Source: Vibrio sinaloensis (GTDB lineage: Bacteria > Pseudomonadota > Gammaproteobacteria > Enterobacterales > Vibrionaceae). From it: a DNA stretch of 64,000 nt. The translations under genes and the position numbers were made by a program. Location of the stretch: the NCBI RefSeq assembly GCF_000808535.1, contig NZ_JWLV01000047.1:62001-126000 (forward strand). Direction: 5' to 3'. The notes under the pieces were generated by a model. That model did not search any database, was not told the DNA's origin, and saw nothing but the letters and a program-made list of their open reading frames with translations. Position 1 is the first letter of the stretch; each line of letters begins with the position of its first letter. Positions 41,364-50,593 of this stretch are shown here, piece after piece.

Positions 41364-43025
41364 ATGCTTAAACAACTACTACAAGAATCAACGTCAACCA
41401 ACGGAAAGGCACGTTTATACGCCTTCGAAAATACCGTTGAACTGACGAATCTCATTCCACCTACAGTCAGCTATGAAAGCGGTGGTCACACTTTGATCGT
41501 TGGCCCTACGGCGATTATCGAAAGCGCGGCTGAGCAGCTGGCTCAAATGAAAAGCCTGACACTTCTCTCCACTGATGGGGAAATGGGTCAACACGCTAAC
41601 CTTTACTTTGCAAACAGCGTTCAAGTCTCTGGCTTTCTCGGCACGTTTGAGGTTGTGATCGAAAACAAAGGCACGTCGAGCAATCTTGCGAAAGTCGCTA
41701 TCAATCATGACTGCTTTGATATCGTGCTCGATCTGTGTCTTGAAAGCTGCATGAAAGAGGAAGTGCCGGTTCCTGGTTATTACCCCGTTGGACGTGGCTA
41801 TCCAAAATTGGCGGAAGCGTTAGAAGAGATTCCAACCTTGATGGGCACCTTTGATAAGCCTAAGTATTTTCGCCTAGATACTGATTTGTGTGCACACAGT
41901 TCACGCGGTGTTAAAGGCTGTGAGCGCTGTGTCGACGCTTGTCCTGCGGGAGCGTTATCGAGTGAAGGTTCAGATAAGACGGGTCACCGTATCGAGATTA
42001 ACCCGTATTTGTGTCAAGGCGTAGGCACATGTGCGACTGCTTGCCCGACAGAAGCGATTCACTATGCACTGCCGAATCCGCAAGAAACACAAAAATTCGT
42101 TGAGCGCACCTTGGCGAACTACGAACAAGCCGGTGGTGTCGACCCCATTGTCCTAATCTGCAGTTCTCGTCATGAACAGTATAACGTCATGGCATTGAAA
42201 GCCCTCCCAGATAACGTTGTTCCAATCGTTGTAGAAGAGTTGCCTTCCGTGGGAATAGACAGTTGGTTAGCGGCATTGGTGAACGGGGCCACGCAGGTTC
42301 TTTTTGCGGCAAGTCGCTTTATGCCACCGACCATCATTCGAGTGCTCAATAATGAAGTCTCTATTGCTCAAGAGTTATTAAGTCAGCTCGGGATCGCGAA
42401 AGAGACTATCGATATTTTGTATTTGGAATCTCTACGCGAAGGTCAACCAACACTTTGCACGGATTCATTTGATTTAGCGCTTGGCGATCTTGAAGGCAAT
42501 AAACGTGCTCGTCTATTTTCGGCGCTTGATGCGCTCGCTAAAGCGCGTATCCCTGTTGAAAATGTCGTGGATCTTCCAGCTAACGTGCCGTTTGGCTCTG
42601 TTTCATGCGAAAGCAAAGACTGCACCTTGTGTATGAGCTGTGTGGCGGTTTGTCCGACACGCGCACTTCACACGGATGGCACCTCGCCATCTCTTCAATT
42701 TGTTGAACAAGACTGTGTTCAATGTGGGCTATGTGAAAAAGCGTGCCCTGAGAATGCGCTTAGTTTGACGCCTCGAATGAACTGGGACAGTCAAACGCGT
42801 CAGAATGCGGTGGTGCTGCATGAAGAGAAAGCCGCGGAATGTATTCGTTGCCACAAACCGTTCGCGCCGCAATCAATGATTGACATGCTGCAAAATAAGT
42901 TACGCGGTCACTCTCATTTCTCTGATGAAGCAGCGATCAACCGTATCGCCATGTGTGAAGACTGCCGAGTGGTAGATATGTTTGAGTCAATGGCTCAAGA
43001 CCCGATGCAACAACTCAAATACTAG
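41364..43025 (+). CDS. Multi-cluster 4Fe-4S ferredoxin-type protein of the fdh operon
   Basis: A 553-residue cytoplasmic protein. The N-terminal third has no cysteine motif except CLESCMKEEVPVPGY. A first ferredoxin pair follows: CERCVDACPAG and CQGVGTCATACPTEA (about 190-230). A second pair is near 415-465: CTLCMSCVAVCPTRA and CVQCGLCEKACPENA. A third cysteine group (CIRCHKPF and CEDCRVVD, about 495-540) is rubredoxin- or zinc-like. It is the first gene after the sigma-54 promoter. It could carry electrons from formate oxidation to soluble acceptors, or help to assemble the enzyme; I know of no tested role. Confidence 0.8.
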   Translation: MLKQLLQESTSTNGKARLYAFENTVELTNLIPPTVSYESGGHTLIVGPTAIIESAAEQLAQMKSLTLLSTDGEMGQHANLYFANSVQVSGFLGTFEVVIENKGTSSNLAKVAINHDCFDIVLDLCLESCMKEEVPVPGYYPVGRGYPKLAEALEEIPTLMGTFDKPKYFRLDTDLCAHSSRGVKGCERCVDACPAGALSSEGSDKTGHRIEINPYLCQGVGTCATACPTEAIHYALPNPQETQKFVERTLANYEQAGGVDPIVLICSSRHEQYNVMALKALPDNVVPIVVEELPSVGIDSWLAALVNGATQVLFAASRFMPPTIIRVLNNEVSIAQELLSQLGIAKETIDILYLESLREGQPTLCTDSFDLALGDLEGNKRARLFSALDALAKARIPVENVVDLPANVPFGSVSCESKDCTLCMSCVAVCPTRALHTDGTSPSLQFVEQDCVQCGLCEKACPENALSLTPRMNWDSQTRQNAVVLHEEKAAECIRCHKPFAPQSMIDMLQNKLRGHSHFSDEAAINRIAMCEDCRVVDMFESMAQDPMQQLKY

Positions 43026-43034
43026 GAGCGGCGT

Positions 43035-43670
43035 GTGAGTATCGAACAACAAACATTACGTACAGAGATTTACTTGCTGCTTTCAGCACTGCTGCGTCAA
43101 TCGCCTCCAACAGAGATGCTTGCGTTCCTTTGTCAACTCGAGGCGGAATCAGAACAAAGTGACATGCAAAAAGCGTGGCAGGGCATTTCTACTGCGGCAG
43201 CCAAAGCAAACATTAGTGCACTGGAAGACGAATACCAAGAGTTGTTTATCGGCATTGGCCGTGGAGAAGTTGTGCCATTTGCTTCTTGGCATCGCACAGG
43301 TTCTTTAATGGAAAAACCACTGGCAGAGATCCGCAATGATCTTGACCAGATGGGGTTTGAACGTGAAGAGCAGGTGAAAGAACCAGAAGACCATATTGCG
43401 GCATTGTGTGAAGTGATGGCGATGATCACTCAAGAGGATGAAACGCTTCAGCAAGCGTTTTTCAATAAGCACATTGCACCTTGGTTTGGCTCACTCGTTA
43501 ATCAAATTCGCGAGGCAAAGAGCGCTGACTTTTATCTGAACGTTGCCGCATTGCTCAATGCATTCCTTTCGCTAGAGCAAGTGCGCTTTAGCGAGAAAAC
43601 GAAAAGCAGTAAAACACAATTAAAAATTGATGTGAAAAACGTCACTGAGTACGACCAAGCTCAGCAGTAA
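43035..43670 (+). CDS. TorD/DmsD-family chaperone for formate dehydrogenase
   Basis: A 211-residue all-helical protein of the TorD family. The family motif is seen in DEYQELFIGIGRGEVVPFASWHRTGSLMEKPLAEIRNDL (in parts, about 66-105), and EPEDHIAALCEVM follows. Such chaperones bind the TAT signal of a molybdo- or tungstoenzyme and hold it until the cofactor is in place. Here the client is surely FdhA, encoded two genes on. GTG start with AGGAG six bases ahead, nine bases after the ferredoxin gene. Confidence 0.87.
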   Translation: MSIEQQTLRTEIYLLLSALLRQSPPTEMLAFLCQLEAESEQSDMQKAWQGISTAAAKANISALEDEYQELFIGIGRGEVVPFASWHRTGSLMEKPLAEIRNDLDQMGFEREEQVKEPEDHIAALCEVMAMITQEDETLQQAFFNKHIAPWFGSLVNQIREAKSADFYLNVAALLNAFLSLEQVRFSEKTKSSKTQLKIDVKNVTEYDQAQQ

Positions 43671-43731
43671 CGAGTTCGCGTCGATAAGAGAGACGCTGAG
43701 TCTCCAAGTACCGTAAAGGTAAGGAAGCAAA

Positions 43732-43929
43732 ATGAAAGATAATAAAGAAATAAACACAAGGCGTAGGGATCTTCTTAAAGGCTTGACCACAGCTGCCGTT
43801 GCAGGTGCTGTTGTTACAGGTACTGCAACTGTGGCAAACGCATCGGAGACGGTAGCAGTGGATAAAGAGTCAAAGAAGACAGGTTATCGCGAAACGCAAC
43901 ATATCCGTGATTACTACGAAACCCTATAG
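43732..43929 (+). CDS. Small formate dehydrogenase region TAT-target protein
   Basis: A 65-residue protein with a twin-arginine signal: NTRRRDLLKGLTTAAVAGAV and cleavage probably after VANA. Only about 28 residues would remain (ending YRETQHIRDYYETL). It matches the small family annotated as formate dehydrogenase region TAT target, always next to fdhA. It may be an accessory or structural peptide of the Fdh complex. AAGGAAG precedes the ATG, and fdhA begins 10 bases after its stop. Confidence 0.82.
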   Translation: MKDNKEINTRRRDLLKGLTTAAVAGAVVTGTATVANASETVAVDKESKKTGYRETQHIRDYYETL

Positions 43930-43939
43930 GAGCTAAGCA

Positions 43940-46795
43940 ATGAAACTCGTTAAACGCTCCGATAGTGTGAGCAAAGAACAAAATCAATTGGGTATTTCAC
44001 GCCGCGCATTCATGAAAAACAGCTCATTGGCTGCTGGTGGTGCGGTTGCAGGTGCGTGCCTATTTACACCGGGCATGATCAAGAAAGCAGAAGCAAAATC
44101 TGTTGATCCAAGTGCTAAAACCGACGTCAAACGTACGATCTGTTCTCACTGTTCTGTGGGCTGTGGTATCTATGCCGAAGTGCAAAACGGTGTGTGGACA
44201 GGGCAAGAGCCTGCGTTTGACCATCCTTTCAACGCTGGTGGCCACTGTGCTAAAGGGGCAGCACTGCGTGAACATGGACATGGTGAGCGTCGCTTGAAAT
44301 ACCCAATGAAACTGGAAGGCGGTAAGTGGAAAAAGCTTTCTTGGGATCAAGCGATCGAAGAGATCGGCAATAAAGTGCTCGATATTCGCAAAGAATCAGG
44401 TCCTGACTCAGTGTATTGGCTTGGTAGCGCGAAGCACAATAACGAGCAAGCGTACATGTTCCGCAAAATGGCGTCACTGTGGGGCACCAATAACGTCGAT
44501 CACCAAGCGCGTATCTGTCACTCCACAACCGTAGCAGGTGTAGCAAACACTTGGGGCTATGGCGCGATGACTAACTCGTTCAATGACATGCACAACTGTA
44601 AGTCGATGCTGTTCATTGGCTCCAACCCAGCTGAGGCTCACCCAGTTGCCATGCAGCACATCTTGATCGCCAAAGAGAAAAACAACTGTAAGATCGTTGT
44701 TGCTGACCCGCGTCGCACACGTACCGCTGCAAAATCAGATCACTACGTATCGCTGCGTCCAGGCTCTGATGTCGCCTTCATCTGGGGTATCTTGTGGCAT
44801 GTCTTTGCTAACCAGTGGGAAGACAAAGAATTCATTCGCCAGCGCGTATTCGGCATGGATGAGATCCGTGAAGAAGTCGCTAAATGGAACCCAGCAGAAG
44901 TTGAGCGTGTAACGGGTGTGGCTGAAGCTGACGTCTACAAAACCGCGAAACTGCTGTCTGAAAACCGTCCAGGCTGTGTGGTTTGGTGTATGGGTGGTAC
45001 TCAACATACAACCGGTAACAACAACACGCGTGCATACTGTGTACTTGAGCTTGCGCTAGGTAACATGGGTAAATCTGGTGGCGGTGCGAACATCTTCCGT
45101 GGTCACGATAACGTACAGGGCGCAACTGACCTAGGCGTACTTTCGCACACACTTCCTGGTTACTACGGTCTGTCAGATGGTGCTTGGAAACACTGGTCTA
45201 AGGTTTGGGATCTAGACCATGAGTGGGTACAAAACCGCTTCGACCAAAACGAATACCGCGGCAAAAAGCCAATGAACAACATGGGTATTCCTGTGTCTCG
45301 TTGGATTGATGGTGTTTTAGAAAACAAAGATAACATCGAACAAAACGACAACATTCGCGCTATGTTCTACTGGGGTCACGCGGTTAACTCCCAGACTCGC
45401 GGCGTAGAAATGCGCAAAGCGATGCAAAAGCTAGATATGATGGTTATCGTCGATCCATACCCAACCGTCGCAGCGGTAATGAACGATCGTACCGATGGTG
45501 TTTATCTTCTACCTGCTACCACTCAATTTGAAACTTACGGCAGTGTGACGGCGTCTAACCGCTCTATCCAGTGGCGTGATAAAGTCGTTGAGCCTCTTTT
45601 CGACTCCAAGCCTGACCACGAAATCATGTACCTACTGACCAAGAAGCTAGGCTTTGCAGAGCAGTTGTTCAAGAACGTGAAAGTGGAAAACAACCAACCT
45701 GTTATCGAAGACATTACTCGTGAATTTAACAAGGGTATGTGGACGATTGGTTATACAGGTCAAAGCCCAGAGCGTTTAAAAGCGCACCAACAAAACTGGC
45801 ATACCTTCCACAAAACCACGCTGGAAGCAGAAGGTGGTGTTGCTCACGGTGAAACCTATGGTTTGCCTTGGCCATGTTGGGGTACACCTGAGATGAAACA
45901 CCCGGGTACGCATATCCTGTACGATACGTCTAAACCCGTTGCTCAGGGCGGTGGTAACTTCCGTGCTCGTTTTGGTGTGGAGTTTGAAGGCACCAATATT
46001 CTTGCTGAAGACAGCTACTCAAAAGGCTGTGAGATTGAAGATGGCTATCCAGAGTTTAGTGACAAATTGCTGAAATCTCTGGGTTGGTGGGACGATCTTA
46101 CTGCAGAAGAGAAAGCAGCAGCAGAAGGCAAAAACTGGAAGACCGACCTATCTGGCGGTATCCAGCGCGTAGCCATCAAGCACGGCTGTATTCCTTTTGG
46201 GAACGCGAAAGCGCGCGCGGTAGTTTGGACCTTCCCAGATCGCGTACCACTGCATCGTGAACCGCTCTACACACCACGTCGTGACCTAGTCGCGGATTAC
46301 CCAACGTGGGACGACAGCGAGTCTATCTATCGTCTGCCAACCATGTACAAGTCAATTCAAGACAAAGATGTATCGGGTGAGTACCCAATCATCCTAACCT
46401 CAGGTCGTCTGGTTGAGTACGAAGGTGGTGGTGAAGAGACTCGTTCAAACCCATGGCTTGCTGAGCTTCAACAAGAAATGTTTGTTGAGGTGAACCCGAA
46501 AGATGCCAATGATCTTGGCTTCAAAGATGGCGAAATGGTTTGGGTTGAAGGTGCAGAGAAAGGCCGAATCCATGTGAAGGCGATGGTGACTCGACGCGTG
46601 AAGCCAGGCATGGCGTTTATTCCATTCCACTTCGGCGGTAAGTTCCAAGGCGAAGACCTTCGCGGCAAGTACCCTGAAGGGACAGACCCATACGTGATTG
46701 GTGAATCTGCCAACATTGCAACGACTTACGGTTATGACCCTGTTACGCAAATGCAGGAAACCAAAGTCACCCTATGTAACATTCGCAAAGCTTAA
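43940..46795 (+). CDS. fdhA: Formate dehydrogenase catalytic subunit FdhA (Mo/W-bis-MGD)
   Basis: A 951-residue periplasmic enzyme subunit. It has a TAT signal (ISRRAFMKNSSLAAGG), an N-terminal 4Fe-4S site made by Cys68, Cys71, Cys75 and Cys103, and the metal site ARICHSTTVAGV, where Cys193 (TGT) followed by His194 binds Mo or W; it is therefore a cysteine and not a selenocysteine enzyme. Later motifs GSNPAEAHP, ADPRRTRTA and GGANIFRGHDNVQGATDLG bind the guanine nucleotides. Formate is oxidised to carbon dioxide on the periplasmic side and the electrons go to FdhB and FdhC. The tungstate importer in the same region hints that tungsten may be the metal. Confidence 0.95.
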   Translation: MKLVKRSDSVSKEQNQLGISRRAFMKNSSLAAGGAVAGACLFTPGMIKKAEAKSVDPSAKTDVKRTICSHCSVGCGIYAEVQNGVWTGQEPAFDHPFNAGGHCAKGAALREHGHGERRLKYPMKLEGGKWKKLSWDQAIEEIGNKVLDIRKESGPDSVYWLGSAKHNNEQAYMFRKMASLWGTNNVDHQARICHSTTVAGVANTWGYGAMTNSFNDMHNCKSMLFIGSNPAEAHPVAMQHILIAKEKNNCKIVVADPRRTRTAAKSDHYVSLRPGSDVAFIWGILWHVFANQWEDKEFIRQRVFGMDEIREEVAKWNPAEVERVTGVAEADVYKTAKLLSENRPGCVVWCMGGTQHTTGNNNTRAYCVLELALGNMGKSGGGANIFRGHDNVQGATDLGVLSHTLPGYYGLSDGAWKHWSKVWDLDHEWVQNRFDQNEYRGKKPMNNMGIPVSRWIDGVLENKDNIEQNDNIRAMFYWGHAVNSQTRGVEMRKAMQKLDMMVIVDPYPTVAAVMNDRTDGVYLLPATTQFETYGSVTASNRSIQWRDKVVEPLFDSKPDHEIMYLLTKKLGFAEQLFKNVKVENNQPVIEDITREFNKGMWTIGYTGQSPERLKAHQQNWHTFHKTTLEAEGGVAHGETYGLPWPCWGTPEMKHPGTHILYDTSKPVAQGGGNFRARFGVEFEGTNILAEDSYSKGCEIEDGYPEFSDKLLKSLGWWDDLTAEEKAAAEGKNWKTDLSGGIQRVAIKHGCIPFGNAKARAVVWTFPDRVPLHREPLYTPRRDLVADYPTWDDSESIYRLPTMYKSIQDKDVSGEYPIILTSGRLVEYEGGGEETRSNPWLAELQQEMFVEVNPKDANDLGFKDGEMVWVEGAEKGRIHVKAMVTRRVKPGMAFIPFHFGGKFQGEDLRGKYPEGTDPYVIGESANIATTYGYDPVTQMQETKVTLCNIRKA

Positions 46796-46806
46796 GGAGT
46801 CAACAA

Positions 46807-47415
46807 ATGGCTAGAATGAAATTCCTTTGTGACACCAAGCGCTGTATCGAATGTAACGGCTGTGTCACTGCATGTAAGAATGAAAATGATGACGCGCTAG
46901 AGTGGGGTATTCAGCGCCGCCGCGTTGTTACCTTGAACGATGGTGAACCGGGTGAGAACTCGATCTCGGTTGCTTGTATGCACTGTACTGATGCGCCTTG
47001 TATGGCGGTGTGTCCAGCAGACTGTTTCGAGCACACAGAAGATGGCATCGTGCTGCACAACAAAGACCTTTGTATCGGTTGTGGGTACTGCCTGTTTGCT
47101 TGTCCGTTTGGTGCGCCTCAGTTCCCTAAACAGGAAGCCTTTGGCGAGCGCGGTAAGATGGACAAATGTACCTTCTGTGCCGGTGGTCCTGAAACTGAGC
47201 CAGGTTCAGTAGAAGAACGTCAGAAGTACGGGGCGAACCGTATTGCTGAAGGCAAACTACCGATGTGTGCTTCACTATGTTCGACAAAAGCGCTGTTAGC
47301 GGGTGATGCTGAGAAAGTCTCAGATATCTTCCGTCAACGTGTGGTTGAGCGCGGTGCGAAAGGCGCGGGTTGGACGAATGGTAACGACTTGTCTTACGAC
47401 GCAACGAAAAGTTAA
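46807..47415 (+). CDS. fdhB: Formate dehydrogenase iron-sulfur subunit FdhB
   Basis: A 202-residue electron-transfer subunit with four 4Fe-4S cluster motifs: CIECNGCVTACKNE, CMHCTDAPCMAVCPAD, CIGCGYCLFACPFGAP and the split set CTFC with CASLC. It has no signal peptide, as usual for a partner that is co-exported with the TAT-bearing FdhA. It passes electrons from the FdhA cluster to the FdhC haems. There is no C-terminal membrane anchor helix of the FdnH kind, so FdhC must hold the complex. AAGGAG lies before the start, 11 bases after fdhA. Confidence 0.93.
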   Translation: MARMKFLCDTKRCIECNGCVTACKNENDDALEWGIQRRRVVTLNDGEPGENSISVACMHCTDAPCMAVCPADCFEHTEDGIVLHNKDLCIGCGYCLFACPFGAPQFPKQEAFGERGKMDKCTFCAGGPETEPGSVEERQKYGANRIAEGKLPMCASLCSTKALLAGDAEKVSDIFRQRVVERGAKGAGWTNGNDLSYDATKS

Positions 47416-47429
47416 GGGTGGAGAGATTC

Positions 47430-48497
47430 ATGTTTTCAATGTTTAAACGTGCATCTCTTGTAATGCTGTCAATGATGGCAGCATTACTCTTTGCTTTATC
47501 GCTGCCTGCGCATGCTGAGCAAAAAGAGTCTGAAGTTGCACAACGTGAAATGACCCAATTGGCTGGCGCCGATTTTTGGCGTCAAGTTCGTCAAGGCGAA
47601 GAGGGCTACACGACGTCTCAGTTCCCAGAGCATGGAATGCTGATCAGTACCCCAGGGCAAACCTGGTACATTTTGAAAGAGAAATGGATGTCACCAGCGG
47701 GAGCTGTGGCGATTTTCGGTAGTATCGCTTTCGTTACTCTCATGTACATTGTCATTGGCCCACTTATGTTAAGTGCGCCAAGAACAGGTAAGAAGATCAA
47801 GCGTTGGTCTCGATTGGATCGCGCTCTTCACTGGAGCATGGCATTCACTTTCTTAACCTTAGCGTTTAGTGGGCTAATGCTGGTTTATGGTAAACATTTC
47901 CTTAAGCCGTACATTCCGTCTGAGCTATGGGGCTTCATCATTATGTTGGCGAAGCAATACCATAACTACATTGGTCCAATCTTCTACGTGTTGCTGCTAT
48001 GTGTGCTGATTAAGTGGTGGCGAAAGTCGATCTTCAAAAAAGTCGATCTTGCTTGGTTTATGAAGCTTGGTGGCATGGTGGGTAAACATAAAGGCTCGCA
48101 TCCATCAGCAGAGTTCTCTAACGCTGGTGAAAAAGCGCTGTTCTGGTTACTCATTGTTGTGGGAACGGTCGTTGCGATCAGTGGCTTGGTATTGGATTTC
48201 CCAATCTTTGGTCAGACGCGACGGGATATGGAGCTTTCTAACCTGGTCCATATGTTAGCGGCTCTGATTCTAATCTGTGGTTTCGTGTTCCACATCTATA
48301 TCGGTTTATTCGGAATGGAAGGAGCACTTGAAGGTATGGTAACGGGTGAGGTTGATGAAACTTGGGCCAAAGAGCACCATGACCTTTGGTATGAAGAGAT
48401 GATGGCTAAAGAGCGAGAAGAGCAGGGTGGAAATGCAAACACCGCGAGCTCTGACCACGAAGTAAAAGGAGCGCAGACGAATGAACAAACCTCATAA
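47430..48497 (+). CDS. fdhC: Formate dehydrogenase cytochrome b subunit FdhC
   Basis: A 355-residue membrane protein with a signal peptide (ending LPAHA), a periplasmic N-terminal part of about 70 residues, one helix near 85-110, then the four-helix cytochrome b556 domain. Candidate haem ligands are His in DRALHWSMAF, in KQYHNYIG, and in NLVHMLAAL and FVFHIYIG. It anchors the complex and reduces quinone. It is longer than E. coli FdnI because of the exported N-terminal extension. The ATG at 47430 has GGAGAG seven bases before it; an in-frame GTG four codons earlier is less likely. Confidence 0.9.
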   Translation: MFSMFKRASLVMLSMMAALLFALSLPAHAEQKESEVAQREMTQLAGADFWRQVRQGEEGYTTSQFPEHGMLISTPGQTWYILKEKWMSPAGAVAIFGSIAFVTLMYIVIGPLMLSAPRTGKKIKRWSRLDRALHWSMAFTFLTLAFSGLMLVYGKHFLKPYIPSELWGFIIMLAKQYHNYIGPIFYVLLLCVLIKWWRKSIFKKVDLAWFMKLGGMVGKHKGSHPSAEFSNAGEKALFWLLIVVGTVVAISGLVLDFPIFGQTRRDMELSNLVHMLAALILICGFVFHIYIGLFGMEGALEGMVTGEVDETWAKEHHDLWYEEMMAKEREEQGGNANTASSDHEVKGAQTNEQTS

Positions 48498-48897
48498 TGG
48501 CATTTGGGTTGCGTACATCTTAAGTTGTTTTACTCCGTTTACCTGCTTAATTTCAGGCGTGATTGCGATTGTTTACGCGGGTTACCGTTTAGATCGAGGT
48601 GAAGATGGCGAAATAATCGATTCTCACTATTACGGCTTGATTCGAACTTTTTTCCTGAACTTAACCTACTTTGTCGTATTGATCATCACGGTAGCGACGT
48701 CAAATGGTGTCCTGAAAGGGGTCAACGATTACTGGTATCAAAGTCATATCATCGATGAGATTGCTTATTACATCCCATACGTAGGAATGTTGTTTGGTGT
48801 AATTGCGATAGTGATTTGGTTTGTCCGCATGTTCCAAGGCATGAGCAAACTCAGAGACAACCAACCATTTAGCTTTTCAAAAGGACCAAACCTGTAA
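48481..48897 (+). CDS. Small membrane protein at the end of the fdh operon (DUF4870-like)
   Basis: A 138-residue protein with about three to four membrane helices (around 10-32, 55-75 and 95-117). It resembles short DUF4870/Tic20-like membrane proteins, but I do not recognise it with confidence. It overlaps the 3' end of fdhC by 17 bases, so it is translationally coupled and most likely works with, or near, the membrane-bound formate dehydrogenase. No cofactor motif is visible. Confidence 0.7.
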   Translation: MNKPHNGIWVAYILSCFTPFTCLISGVIAIVYAGYRLDRGEDGEIIDSHYYGLIRTFFLNLTYFVVLIITVATSNGVLKGVNDYWYQSHIIDEIAYYIPYVGMLFGVIAIVIWFVRMFQGMSKLRDNQPFSFSKGPNL

Positions 48898-48914
48898 AAA
48901 GCCTCTTACTAAGT

Positions 48915-48943
48915 GAGCCCTGATTTCTTCAGGGCTCTTTTTA
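48915..48943 (+). terminator. Terminator of the fdh operon
   Basis: Stem GAGCCCTGA / TCAGGGCTC with a TTTCT loop and T5 run, 18 bases after the last stop of the operon. Confidence 0.92.
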
Positions 48944-48995
48944 TGCACCAAAAGATTGCGCCTCTATCTGGTGCAACTATCCCTCTCATGGTGCA
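48944..48995. promoter_or_regulatory. Cluster of NtrC-like half-sites upstream of amt
   Basis: TGCACC at 48944 and GGTGCA at 48970 and 48990 (with TGCACA at 49011) resemble NtrC half-sites. Their spacings do not form a standard 17-base dyad, so this is only suggestive. They lie about 110-160 bases upstream of the sigma-54 promoter of amt. The rest of this 315-base gap is very AT-rich. Confidence 0.4.
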
Positions 48996-49101
48996 TATCC
49001 TCACCAAGTTTGCACATTTAAATCGTCATTCCTAATTTAATTTCTTTAATAATTTTAATAAATTCAATTACTAATATGTAGATTATAAAATTATAGTTTA
49101 G

Positions 49102-49117
49102 TGGCATGTAACTTGCC
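49102..49117 (+). promoter_or_regulatory. Sigma-54 promoter of amt
   Basis: TGGCATGTAACTTGCC matches the consensus TGGCAYGN4TTGC fully with the correct spacing. It is 96 bases before the amt start codon, and agrees with the known nitrogen control of ammonium transporters by NtrC. Confidence 0.85.
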
Positions 49118-49212
49118 GTATCAGGGCTTCAAGCAATATCACCAATGTGGTGAGCGATGTTATATGACGCACAGGAAAAGTGCGCGACAAACAAAAATGG
49201 AGACTTATACGG

Positions 49213-50433
49213 ATGAGCGTAACAGCCAGTCAGGTTCATGGAGCCGTTCAAACCCTGACTCAAAGTTCGGACACACTTTTTCTTCTTCTTGGTGCCATTA
49301 TGGTGTTCTTAATGCACGCTGGGTTCGCATTTCTCGAAGTCGGTACGGTCAGACATAAGAACCAAGTGAATGCTCTGGTTAAAATTCTTGCAGACTTCGG
49401 CATTTCAGCGCTTGCCTATTTCTTCATCGGTTATTGGGTCGCTTATGGAGCAAACTTCTTCGCTGACGCACAAACTCTTTCACAAGGAAATGGGTATGAG
49501 TTGGTCAAGTTCTTCTTCTTACTAACCTTTGCCGCTGCGATTCCAGCCATCGTTTCTGGCGGGATTGCTGAGCGAGCTCGTTTTTATCCTATCCTTGTGG
49601 CGACCTTCTTTACGGTTGGATTGGTCTACCCAGTGTTTGAAGGCATGATCTGGAATGGCAACTTTGGTTTGCAGGCTTGGTTCGAATCACAATTTGGCTA
49701 TGGGTTCCATGATTTTGCAGGCTCCGTTGTTGTGCATGGTGTCGGCGGTTGGATTGCGTTGGTTGCGGTTCTCTTTCTCGGTATGCGTAAAGGGCGAATC
49801 AGAGCAGGAAAGCACACCAACTTTGCGCCATCGAATATCCCGTTTTTAGCGCTCGGCGCATGGATTCTGTGTGTTGGCTGGTTTGGATTTAACGTGATGT
49901 CAGCGCAAACGCTTAATGGCATCAGCGGACTCGTCGCGATGAACTCATTGATGGCGATGGTAGGTGGAATTGTTGCTGCCTTAATCGCAGGCAAAAACGA
50001 CCCTGGCTTTATTCACAATGGTCCTTTAGCAGGTCTGGTCGCCATTTGTGCCGGGTCTGACTTAATGCATCCCATTGGCTCTTTGATTACGGGTGCTGTC
50101 GCGGGGGCGTTATTTGTTTATCTATTTACCTACCTTCAAAACAAAACCAAAATCGATGATGTTCTTGGAGTTTGGCCGCTCCACGGAGTTTGTGGGGCGT
50201 GGGGTGGCATTGCTGCCGGTATTTTCGGCCAGACTGCGTTAGGAGGCCTCGGAGGCGTGAGCTTTGTGGTTCAGTTGCTCGGCACATTAGTCGGCATTGG
50301 GATTGCGGTTGGGGGCGCTTTGGTTGTTTACGGCATCATTAACAAAGTATCTGGCTTACGCTTATCGGAAGAAGATGAGTTCAATGGTGCAGACTTGGCG
50401 ATTCATAAAATCTCTGCCACGAGTGACGATTAA
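49213..50433 (+). CDS. amt: Ammonium transporter Amt
   Basis: A 406-residue membrane protein with 11 helices of the Amt/Rh family. The pore twin histidines are seen in FHDFAGSVVVHGVGG (first) and WPLHGVCGAWGG (second), and the periplasmic recruitment region in FAFLEVGTVRHKNQVNALVK. It has no exported signal peptide and no fused signalling domain. There is no glnK gene beside it, unlike the usual glnK-amtB pair. The ATG at 49213 (GGAGA upstream) is chosen because the longer frame adds only charged residues without family similarity. Confidence 0.9.
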   Translation: MSVTASQVHGAVQTLTQSSDTLFLLLGAIMVFLMHAGFAFLEVGTVRHKNQVNALVKILADFGISALAYFFIGYWVAYGANFFADAQTLSQGNGYELVKFFFLLTFAAAIPAIVSGGIAERARFYPILVATFFTVGLVYPVFEGMIWNGNFGLQAWFESQFGYGFHDFAGSVVVHGVGGWIALVAVLFLGMRKGRIRAGKHTNFAPSNIPFLALGAWILCVGWFGFNVMSAQTLNGISGLVAMNSLMAMVGGIVAALIAGKNDPGFIHNGPLAGLVAICAGSDLMHPIGSLITGAVAGALFVYLFTYLQNKTKIDDVLGVWPLHGVCGAWGGIAAGIFGQTALGGLGGVSFVVQLLGTLVGIGIAVGGALVVYGIINKVSGLRLSEEDEFNGADLAIHKISATSDD

Positions 50434-50449
50434 ACAATCGGTTGAGATA

Positions 50450-50473
50450 GGGCGGCTTCGGTCGCCTTTTTTG
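50450..50473 (+). terminator. Terminator after amt
   Basis: GGCGGC / GTCGCC with a stable TTCG tetraloop, followed by T6. Confidence 0.9.
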
Positions 50474-50593
50474 TTTTAGTTCACATTACGTTGTATAACT
50501 CGTTTGATTTCGACTATGGTCTAATCCGCATAACTTCTGATGTTATTAGCGAAGTGCTAAGCTACATCTAAAGGAAAAATATAAGGATGTGGT

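Noticed and set aside
43940..46795. Possible selenocysteine formate dehydrogenase
   Set aside because: The metal ligand codon is TGT (Cys193); there is no in-frame TGA and no SECIS-like hairpin at the site.
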